From NCBI GenBank assembly GCA_018400515.1, contig JAGYMR010000208.1, forward strand, positions 1 to 5,173: a stretch of DNA of 5,173 nucleotides. The letters run 5' to 3'. The translations under genes were made by a program, and so were the position numbers. The first letter of the stretch is position 1, and every line of letters begins with the position of its first letter. Origin of the DNA: Tangfeifania sp. (GTDB lineage: Bacteria > Bacteroidota > Bacteroidia > Bacteroidales > Prolixibacteraceae). This document shows, piece after piece, positions 1 through 5,173 of this stretch. The notes under the pieces are model-generated. The model was given only the letters and a program-made list of their open reading frames with translations. It had not been told where the DNA came from and did not search any database.

Positions 1-24
1 AATGTCTAATATTATTTTATTCTA

Positions 25-1440
25 ATGAAAAATATTAAAAAAACGTCCGGTGCATTCCATTTTGGAAATAAAAAAACCCCGCGTCGTGAAATGATAAGAA
101 ACCTCGGAGCCATGACGGTTTTGGGCGGTTTTGGTTTGACTTCTGCCCGCGAAGCAGGTGTTGGAAATGGTTTTAATGATGAATTAAAAGAACCTGTTGA
201 AAAGCTTTCTGGAAGGAATGTTTTTTTGGATGTGACCACTTTTGGCGCTCGTGGAGACGGGCTCACAGATGATACTGCTGCTTTTCAGAAAGCGCTTGAT
301 GCTGCCTCGGAAAATGGTGATTTGGTCATGGTCCCTGCGGGTACTTTCCTTCTCGAAGGATCGTTAAAGGTTCCTGAAAGCGTCACCCTCCTGGGGACCT
401 GGGAGGCTCCTCATTTTCCTGACACAAAGCGGGGCACCCTTCTTCTCGCCACAGGGAATGCGGGGGATCCGGATGCTGATCCGCTGTTTTCACTGACGCA
501 AAACAGCTGCCTCCGCGGCCTGACCATTTTTTATCCTGATCAGGATCCGCTCAACGTCATTCCTTATCCCTGGACAATCCAGGGAAGCGGAACCCACTGC
601 AGCGTAATTGAAGTCACCCTGGTGAATCCTTACCTGGGCATTGATTTCGGGACCTATGCCAATGAAATGCATTATGTGCGCAATGTGTATGGCTGTCCCC
701 TGAAAACAGGCGTCTTTGTCAATAAATGCACCGACATTGGGCGGATAGAAAATGTTCATTTTAATCCCAATGCATACACAAGGCTGAATCATCCCCGGGC
801 TGCCGGGGGCAATAAGCGTTCAGCCCTCTATGAATTCATGCACGAAAACCTGGTGGGCTTCATTTTTGGCCGTACCGACTGGGAATATGTGAATAACTGT
901 TTTGTGATTTTTCCTAAAATCGGATTTCATTTCAAAGATGCCGGCGATGGCGGCGGCAATGTAATGCTTTCACAATCCGGGGCTGATATCTGCTCCACTG
1001 CAACCCGGGTGGATGCACTTCAGTCGCATGCCGGCCTTACCTTTGTGAACAGCCAGATGTTTGGCCGCGTGGTGATCGGGGAAACCAATACGGGGCCGGT
1101 CAGGTTTACCGGATGCGGATTTTTTGGGGCCACAGCAGAGAAACCGGTGGCAGAACCTTCTCATCTCGAGGTAAAAGGGGATGGCCATGTGGCACTGGAT
1201 AACTGCCATTTTATTACCCTTGCCGGTGATAATAAAACCAAAATTGACATCAGAGCATCGGGGGGCGGACTGGCTGTTAATAACTGCCAGTTTATCAATG
1301 CTGAAAGAACCCATATTTGGCTTGAAAAAGGTTTGCGGACAGGCATTATTTCGGGCAATACCTTCAGTGGCAAACCCGGAATTGTCGATAACAGCGGGGC
1401 GAATGTCCAGATGGGCCTGAATGCCGGAACTGCTTCCTGA
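25..1440 (+). CDS. Exported right-handed beta-helix protein, pectate-lyase-3 / GH28-related family
   Basis: 471 residues. Residues 69-112 carry the N-terminal signature of the pectate lyase superfamily domain (Pectate_lyase_3): F73-GARGDG-x-TDD-T, then a helix, then VPAGTFLLEG. Later there are repeated short strands with Asn/Cys turns (NNC-x-F at several places, GNTF near the end), as expected of a right-handed parallel beta-helix. The N-terminus looks like a Tat signal: R20-R21 followed by a hydrophobic stretch (about residues 27-40) ending in TSA. The start at 25 is kept because the next in-frame ATG (91) would remove the arginine pair. The GH28 catalytic set (NTD, DD, HG, RIK) is not recognisable, so activity is unassigned; it could be a lyase, a hydrolase or a binding protein. 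Only 24 bases precede it in the window and no Shine-Dalgarno is seen. Location is probably periplasm or envelope (inference). It lies upstream of, and on the same strand as, the aldolase gene but is separated from it by a likely terminator. Confidence 0.85.
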   Translation: MKNIKKTSGAFHFGNKKTPRREMIRNLGAMTVLGGFGLTSAREAGVGNGFNDELKEPVEKLSGRNVFLDVTTFGARGDGLTDDTAAFQKALDAASENGDLVMVPAGTFLLEGSLKVPESVTLLGTWEAPHFPDTKRGTLLLATGNAGDPDADPLFSLTQNSCLRGLTIFYPDQDPLNVIPYPWTIQGSGTHCSVIEVTLVNPYLGIDFGTYANEMHYVRNVYGCPLKTGVFVNKCTDIGRIENVHFNPNAYTRLNHPRAAGGNKRSALYEFMHENLVGFIFGRTDWEYVNNCFVIFPKIGFHFKDAGDGGGNVMLSQSGADICSTATRVDALQSHAGLTFVNSQMFGRVVIGETNTGPVRFTGCGFFGATAEKPVAEPSHLEVKGDGHVALDNCHFITLAGDNKTKIDIRASGGGLAVNNCQFINAERTHIWLEKGLRTGIISGNTFSGKPGIVDNSGANVQMGLNAGTAS

Positions 1441-1467
1441 ATTTTTCCTGCGTCGCGACCTCTTCCC

Positions 1468-1530
1468 AACCCTCTAACAACTGGAAAATTAACCGTAAGG
1501 ATGAATTTTCAGGTGGGTTTTTTAATTTTT
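1468..1530 (+). terminator. Probable intrinsic terminator of the beta-helix gene
   Basis: An outer stem AACCC (1468-1472) / GGGTT (1515-1519) encloses an inner stem GAAAATT (1484-1490) / AATTTTC (1504-1510). A T-rich tail (1518-1530, six T, two A, five T) follows. It starts 28 bases after the stop codon. The stems are short and the outer loop is not tightly closed, so this is a moderate call; it would separate the first gene from the aldolase gene. Confidence 0.45.
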
Positions 1531-1551
1531 GATTATTTTAAGTACAATCCA

Positions 1552-1582
1552 TTGTTAAATTTTTGTTCTGCCTTGTTAAATT
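1552..1582 (+). repeat. Direct repeat TTGTTAAATT x2, 21 bases apart; possible operator
   Basis: TTGTTAAATT occurs identically at 1552-1561 and 1573-1582, so the copies are offset by 21 bases, about two turns of B-DNA. Both sit in the AT-rich spacer upstream of the aldolase gene and just before a perfect inverted repeat. Phased identical half-sites suggest a regulator binding site. In a region this AT-rich, chance repetition remains possible, and no regulator is encoded in the window. Confidence 0.35.
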
Positions 1583-1619
1583 AGATCTTTATAAAAGATC
1601 TTTTGTAATTTTATACAAA
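1583..1619 (+). promoter_or_regulatory. Two abutting perfect inverted repeats upstream of the aldolase gene
   Basis: AGATCTTT (1583-1590) and AAAGATCT (1594-1601) are perfect 8-base arms around a 3-base loop. TTTGTA (1602-1607) and TACAAA (1614-1619) are perfect 6-base arms around a 6-base loop, starting at the very next base. The bases AAAAGATCTTTT (1593-1604) are also a 12-base palindrome spanning the junction. This could be a DNA-binding site, part of a structured leader, or a weak extra terminator (the first hairpin is followed by TTTT). The sequence alone does not decide. Confidence 0.4.
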
Positions 1620-1641
1620 TTTTTATTGGGATCTTTGAAAA

Positions 1642-1670
1642 AAGGGGCATTATTCCTGAGAGGACCCCTT
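1642..1670 (+). promoter_or_regulatory. Leader hairpin with internal stem, upstream of the aldolase gene
   Basis: AAGGGG (1642-1647) pairs with CCCCTT (1665-1670). Inside it TCCT (1654-1657) pairs with AGGA (1661-1664) around the loop GAG, leaving a six-base bulge on the 5' side. The two right arms abut, so the helices could stack. No poly-T follows; the sequence after it is A-rich, so it is not a standard terminator. It fits a structured 5' leader RNA if transcription starts upstream of it. Confidence 0.35.
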
Positions 1671-1714
1671 AAATAATCAAAAAAGAATTTATTGAAATGA
1701 ACTCGGCAGGCGTG

Positions 1715-1750
1715 AGCAGATCTTAAATCTGCTTCTTTGCCAAAGGCAAA
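1715..1750 (+). promoter_or_regulatory. Two hairpins just upstream of the aldolase start codon
   Basis: AGCAGAT (1715-1721) pairs with ATCTGCT (1727-1733) around a five-base loop. TTTGCC (1736-1741) pairs with GGCAAA (1745-1750) around AAA. The second hairpin ends 19 bases before the ATG at 1770, leaving a nearly pure A/T linker where a ribosome would load. A TTG at 1737 that could extend the reading frame lies within this second hairpin, which argues against its use as the start. A role in translation control is inference. Confidence 0.4.
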
Positions 1751-1769
1751 TAAATATAAAAAAAAGCAA

Positions 1770-3065
1770 ATGAAAAAGTTAGACACTAAATTAATGCATC
1801 CCCGCGACCAGATCACCATGATCATTGACAAAATTTACCGCAGTGGACTTACCACCACTTCGGGCGGGAATGTAAGCATTATGGATGAGAGCGGAGATAT
1901 GTGGGTGACTCCTTCGGCCATTGATAAGGGGTCGCTGCGTGCTTCCGATATCGTTGTAGTGCGCAAGGACGGAACCATTGAAGGGCGCCATAAGCCCTCC
2001 TCCGAATACCCGTTTCACCGGGCCATTTATAAAATACGTCCCGATATTAAGGCCGTGGTTCACGCCCACCCCCCGGCGCTGGTCTCTTTTAGCACCGTCC
2101 GGCAAATTCCCGATACCAATGTTATTCCCCAGGCAAAAAACGTCTGCGGAGGAATTGGTTATGCTCCTTACGAGCTGCCCGGCAGCGAGGAACTGGGGGA
2201 ATCCATTGCCAAAGAGTTCAAAAAGGGATTCAATGCTGTGATTATGGAAAACCATGGTACCGTGGTGGGCGGCTCTGATCTGCGGGATGCCTTCCAGCGT
2301 TTTGAAACCCTCGAATTTTGCGGACGAACCATCATTTACGGCAATACCATTGGATCCCCCCATTATCTGACCGACAGCCAAATTGAGGACTTTGAGGATC
2401 AGATCCCGCGATTGTTACCTGAAATGGATCTCGTGGAATACCCCTCCGATGAGCGTTCGATCCGGGAATATATGAAGCGGATTGTTCATCGCGCCTGCGA
2501 TCAGGGACTGATGATCAGTTCCTATGGAACGGTTTCCGTTCGCTGGCGGGAAAATGATTTTTTGATCACCCCCACAAATGTTTTAAGGTGGGATATCCAA
2601 AACGAGGATATGGTCCAGATCCGTGATGGCAAAAGGGAGCCTGGGAAACTTCCCAGCCGCGCTACCTGGCTTCATCAGGAGATCTATAAGCGAAATCCCG
2701 GGATCAATTCAATTATCCTTACTCAGCCCCCCTATTTGATGGCTTACAGTGTGTCCCGCGAAAAACTGGATGTCCGGACCATTCCTGAAAGCTGGATCTT
2801 CCTGCAGGATGTTCCGAGTGTTCCTTTCGGATCCCAGTTTGCCGGAAAGGAAACCATTTTGGAACTCGTTTCAGAGGAGACGCCTGCTGTGATCATTAAT
2901 AACGATTCGGTACTTGTTACAGGGGATGAGTTATTAGGTACTTTTGACCGCCTCGAAGTGGCTGAGTTCAGTGCCCAGTCCCTTACCATGGGGGCATCCC
3001 TTGGAAATCTGGTGCCCATCAACGCGAATCAGGTCCAGGAACTCAGGGAAAAATTCCTGGGATAA
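1770..3065 (+). CDS. Tandem class II aldolase/adducin-family protein with a degenerate second domain
   Basis: 431 residues from the ATG at 1770. An in-frame TTG at 1737 would add 11 lysine-rich residues but sits in a hairpin, and the ATG after the A-rich stretch is preferred. No signal peptide is seen, so it is cytoplasmic. Domain 1 (about 10-195) has the class II aldolase set: SGGNVS (31-36), E79 in PSSEYPFH, the metal pair H98/H100 in HAHPP, and H162 in ENHG. This set is typical of fuculose/rhamnulose-phosphate aldolases and ribulose-phosphate 4-epimerases. Domain 2 (about 228-412) aligns with domain 1 at an offset of 217-220 residues (SYGTVS, PSRATWLHQEIY, TQPP, NNDS), but the ligands have become A298, L317, Q319 and D379. 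Single-domain family members are about 200-270 residues, so this is a duplication/fusion with one apparently dead half. The substrate is unknown; a role in deoxysugar or pentose phosphate breakdown is inferred from the neighbours. It has its own leader and a strong terminator, so it is probably transcribed alone. Confidence 0.88.
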   Translation: MKKLDTKLMHPRDQITMIIDKIYRSGLTTTSGGNVSIMDESGDMWVTPSAIDKGSLRASDIVVVRKDGTIEGRHKPSSEYPFHRAIYKIRPDIKAVVHAHPPALVSFSTVRQIPDTNVIPQAKNVCGGIGYAPYELPGSEELGESIAKEFKKGFNAVIMENHGTVVGGSDLRDAFQRFETLEFCGRTIIYGNTIGSPHYLTDSQIEDFEDQIPRLLPEMDLVEYPSDERSIREYMKRIVHRACDQGLMISSYGTVSVRWRENDFLITPTNVLRWDIQNEDMVQIRDGKREPGKLPSRATWLHQEIYKRNPGINSIILTQPPYLMAYSVSREKLDVRTIPESWIFLQDVPSVPFGSQFAGKETILELVSEETPAVIINNDSVLVTGDELLGTFDRLEVAEFSAQSLTMGASLGNLVPINANQVQELREKFLG

Positions 3066-3125
3066 AATATCTGAAACGATGCTGTGCGGGCGGATAGGGG
3101 CGCCTATTGCATTACCGCTTCCGGG

Positions 3126-3175
3126 AACCCGTGAATTGCTGGCTTTTTAGCTGGTGGTTCACGGGTTGCTTTTTT
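3126..3175 (+). terminator. Strong intrinsic terminator of the aldolase gene, overlapping the 3' end of the convergent sulfatase
   Basis: AACCCGTGAA (3126-3135) and TTCACGGGTT (3158-3167) are a perfect 10-base stem, followed by GC and six T (3170-3175). In the + strand RNA the inner part also pairs through several G-U wobbles (3136-3144 with 3149-3157), giving a nearly continuous 19-pair stem with a UUUU loop. In the opposite-strand RNA those wobbles become A-C mismatches and no T tract follows, so it should act mainly in the + direction. It begins 60 bases after the aldolase stop. The right arm contains the last sense codons and the stop of the sulfatase on the other strand. Confidence 0.85.
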
Positions 3176-4736
3176 GACTTCCCCACCAATTGTTGCCGGG
3201 ATCAAAATCGTCCGACAAAAACCGGAGTCGCTGCTTTTCCAGTTGAGGTAACCGCTGGGTTTTTATTTTTTCAAGGTATTCCTGTTCGGCTTGGGCATCG
3301 TATTCCGGGTCTTTAGCAGGATATTTTGCCCCCATTGCTTCCAGCATGGAAAACAGTTTATCGCTCAAGGCTTTCGTCCGCTCAGGATACTTGTTGGTCA
3401 GGCTGTTGGATTCTGTTAAATCATTTTTCAGGTGATACAGTTCTTCATGACCGTCTTCATAATAATGGATCAGTTTCCAGTCTCCCAGGCGAATGATAGA
3501 TGAAGGCTGTCCCCCCTGATTGCCGTAGTGGGGATAGTGCCATATAAGGGGACGTTCTTCGATGTTTCCACCTTCAAGCAGGGGAACAAGGCTGACCCCA
3601 TCTACATGTTCCCCGGGTTTTAATGCCTGCCCTGTCAGTTCAAGAAGGGTGGGATAAAAGTCGGTTCCTGTGACGGGGGTGGAGCATCTTCTTCCTCCCT
3701 CCATGCCGGGGACTTTGATGAAATAGGGTTCGCGGATCCCTCCCTCAAACTGGTATCCTTTGCCGGCCCTGAGGGGTTTGTTGGAGGTTGCAAATGCATC
3801 GCCGGCGGCAACGCCGCCATTATCCGAAGTAAATACCACAATGGTATTTTCATCGAGGCCGGTTTCTTCCAGTACCGAGAGCACCTCCCCCACGGCATCG
3901 TCCATGGCTTCGACCAAACCTGCATATATGGGGTTATCCTGAACCTGGCGGATGGGGAGAAAATGGCCCATCTCAAACCCTTTTTCTGCAATTCCCGTCT
4001 CTTCGGCTTTTTGACGGTATTTGGCCCATTTTTCCCGGGTGGTTTGGATGGGACCGTGGACCGCATAAAATGAAAGGAAGGCAAAAAAGGAGGTATCCCT
4101 GTTTTCCCGGATAAAACTGACCGTTTCCCGCGCCAGTCGCATGGAGAGATTTTCTCCCTCCGGCCCGTTTTCCAGATTGGGATTTTTCCAGGGAGCAAAA
4201 TAACCCCCGTGGGGGCTTCCGGCATCCCACCCCCCGATGTTCATATCGAATCCATGATCTTCGGGCCAGGAACCCTGGCTCCCGAGGTGCCATTTTCCTG
4301 CGAAGAATGTTTTGTAACCGGCTTCTTTCAATGCTTCTGGAAGGGTAATGTACTCATGCGGCAGGTGATGCACATAATCCGGTGGAAGCAGCTGATTGTG
4401 CCTCCCCTGCTGACGCCATGCTTCACCGGTGCGGGCACCGATCCAGTCGGTTATTCCATGGCGGGCAGGGAATTTACCCGACATGATGCTGGCCCTGGAC
4501 GGACTGCAAACCTGGCAGTTGGCATATCCGTCGGTAAACAGCATCCCCTCGCTGGCAATGCGGTCAATGTGCGGGGTTTCGTAAAAATCGCTTCCCATAA
4601 CACTCAGATCATGGTATCCCAGATCATCGGCAAGGATGAAAAGGATGTTCGGCCGGGACTGTTTTTCTGCGTTTTTCTGGCAGGCGTTCAAAAGAAAAAT
4701 GGTGCATGCTGCCGCGATAAAGCTAATTTTCTTCAT
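3159..4736 (-). CDS. S1-family sulfatase, lipoprotein
   Basis: 525 residues, complete. It hydrolyses sulfate esters, probably on a polysaccharide or oligosaccharide in the cell envelope (inference). A type II signal peptide is visible: MKK, a hydrophobic core, and lipobox LNAC with lipidated C19. The following QKNAEKQ is not acid-rich, so there is no obvious Bacteroidota surface-export signal and it may face the periplasm. Sulfatase features in order: PNILFILADD with metal ligands D37/D38; CSPSR with C77 as the formylglycine precursor (C-x-P-S-R); the second signature G140-Y-K-T-F-F-A-G-K-W-H150; H227 in AVHGP; SDNGG with D305/N306; NKPLRAGKG-x3-EGGIR near 319-335; and the C-terminal subdomain with GDWKLI and ELYHLKNDLTESNSL. 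A charged tail of about 59 residues (467-525) follows. All catalytic motifs are intact. A maturase for C77 is needed but not in the window. The start lies 10 bases after the upstream sulfatase stop, with no Shine-Dalgarno between, so the two form an operon. The S1 subfamily and substrate cannot be named. Confidence 0.95.
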   Translation of the reverse strand: MKKISFIAAACTIFLLNACQKNAEKQSRPNILFILADDLGYHDLSVMGSDFYETPHIDRIASEGMLFTDGYANCQVCSPSRASIMSGKFPARHGITDWIGARTGEAWRQQGRHNQLLPPDYVHHLPHEYITLPEALKEAGYKTFFAGKWHLGSQGSWPEDHGFDMNIGGWDAGSPHGGYFAPWKNPNLENGPEGENLSMRLARETVSFIRENRDTSFFAFLSFYAVHGPIQTTREKWAKYRQKAEETGIAEKGFEMGHFLPIRQVQDNPIYAGLVEAMDDAVGEVLSVLEETGLDENTIVVFTSDNGGVAAGDAFATSNKPLRAGKGYQFEGGIREPYFIKVPGMEGGRRCSTPVTGTDFYPTLLELTGQALKPGEHVDGVSLVPLLEGGNIEERPLIWHYPHYGNQGGQPSSIIRLGDWKLIHYYEDGHEELYHLKNDLTESNSLTNKYPERTKALSDKLFSMLEAMGAKYPAKDPEYDAQAEQEYLEKIKTQRLPQLEKQRLRFLSDDFDPGNNWWGSQKSNP

Positions 4737-4746
4737 GAGTGGTGGT

Positions 4747-5173
4747 TTAAAATTTAAAAATTCCGGAGGGTGTGTGCGCCGAATCCATTAATTGGGTGAG
4801 TTCTTTTACGATTTCGGGATGGGTCGCTGCCAGGTTATTTTTTTCGCCGGGGTCTTTTTCCAGGTTATACAGCTCGGTGGTTGTCTTTTCCGGGGTTTTA
4901 AGGTGGTACTGTACCAATTTCCAGTTTCCTTTGCGAAGGGCTTTTCTTCCGCCCCTTTCATAAAATTCCCAATACAAATAGCGATGCTCCTTTTGTTGTT
5001 TTTCGTTGCCCAAAAGGGTTGGAAGAAAAGAGATGCCGTCGATGCTTCCGGGAGTTCCGGCCCCGGTTATTTCTGCCAGGGTGGGGAGGACATCCCAAAA
5101 TGCAGAAACATGATCTGTCTTGGTTCCGGGAGCAATTTTATTTTTCCAGACAGCAAGCATGGGAACACGGATG
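4747..5173 (-). CDS. S1-family sulfatase, C-terminal fragment (5' part outside the window)
   Basis: The visible 141 residues run off the window edge, so the true start, signal peptide and formylglycine motif are not seen. The fragment opens with IRVPMLAVW, matching the end of the sulfatase EGG-x-RVP block, followed by K-x2-PGT. Then come DVLPTLAEITG and DGISFLPTLLG (the usual DxxPT and DGxSxxPxLxG pair), LYWEFYERGG, LRKGNWKLV, and ELYNLEKDPGEKNNLA, the standard C-terminal subdomain. An apparent ATG at 5160 is internal: the frame stays open to the window end and the family match continues through it. It differs clearly in sequence from the downstream sulfatase (WEFYERGG against WHYPHYGNQGG), so the two probably act on different linkages or positions (inference). 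The stop TAA is 10 bases before the next start, suggesting co-transcription. Confidence 0.93.
   Translation of the reverse strand, partial: IRVPMLAVWKNKIAPGTKTDHVSAFWDVLPTLAEITGAGTPGSIDGISFLPTLLGNEKQQKEHRYLYWEFYERGGRKALRKGNWKLVQYHLKTPEKTTTELYNLEKDPGEKNNLAATHPEIVKELTQLMDSAHTPSGIFKF

Noticed and set aside
1602..1637. Bacteroidota-type promoter: TTTG (1602-1605) and GATCTTTG (1630-1637, one mismatch to TAnnTTTG)
   Set aside because: The spacing of 24 bases is longer than the usual range and the elements overlap inverted repeats; too weak to annotate as a promoter without a mapped transcription start.
1737..1769. Upstream TTG start for the aldolase, adding 11 residues
   Set aside because: The extension is low-complexity and lysine-rich, has no match to the family N-terminus, and the TTG lies in a hairpin; the ATG at 1770 has the A-rich upstream context typical of the group.
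1791..2381. 196-codon open frame on the - strand
   Set aside because: It lies wholly within the aldolase gene on the opposite strand; the + strand frame has clear family motifs and the antisense product resembles nothing recognisable.
3066..3125. Possible further gene or minus-strand terminator in the convergent gap
   Set aside because: Only 60 bases with no credible coding frame, and no stem followed by a T tract on the - strand.
3635..4225. 196-codon open frame on the - strand in another frame
   Set aside because: It is a frame-shifted shadow of the sulfatase, rich in proline, serine and lysine, with no domain; the sulfatase frame is uninterrupted, so no frameshift needs explaining.
4209..4757. 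182-codon open frame on the + strand
   Set aside because: It is antisense to the sulfatase N-terminal half, which carries intact signal peptide and catalytic motifs; the product has no recognisable domain.
5158..5160. ATG at 5160 as the start of a short 137-residue gene
   Set aside because: The sulfatase family match continues upstream through IRVP to the window edge, so this methionine is internal.

Overview
The window looks like a piece of a polysaccharide-degradation neighbourhood from a Bacteroidota bacterium, most plausibly a marine or otherwise sulfated-glycan-feeding one. The organism call is an inference. It rests on moderate G+C genes separated by very AT-rich spacers, starts preceded by A-rich sequence with no Shine-Dalgarno, a Tat-type and a lipoprotein-type export signal on the carbohydrate-active proteins, and two S1 sulfatases side by side. 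No SusC/SusD pair, rRNA, tRNA, CRISPR array or mobile element is visible.

Layout: (1) 25-1440, + strand: an exported right-handed beta-helix protein of the pectate-lyase-3 / GH28-related type. (2) 1441-1769: a 329-base AT-rich intergenic stretch. It holds a probable terminator for the first gene, a 10-base direct repeat with 21-base spacing, and a dense run of inverted repeats leading up to the next start. (3) 1770-3065, + strand: a 431-residue tandem class II aldolase/adducin protein. Its first half keeps every metal and catalytic ligand and its second half has lost all of them. (4) 3126-3175: a strong intrinsic terminator whose right arm lies inside the end of the convergent sulfatase gene. 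(5) 4736-3159, - strand: a complete lipoprotein S1 sulfatase. (6) 5173-4747, - strand: the C-terminal part of a second S1 sulfatase, cut by the window edge. It lies 10 bases upstream of the first and is presumably co-transcribed with it.

How they could work together (inference): the sulfatases strip sulfate esters from a polysaccharide or its oligosaccharides in the cell envelope. The beta-helix protein binds or cleaves a (possibly uronate- or deoxysugar-rich) glycan. The cytoplasmic class II aldolase would then act on a sugar phosphate or related intermediate from the released monosaccharides. The substrate cannot be read from the sequence.

No clearly novel system is visible. The points most worth a second look are the aldolase with a degenerate second half, its structured leader, and the terminator shared with the convergent gene.
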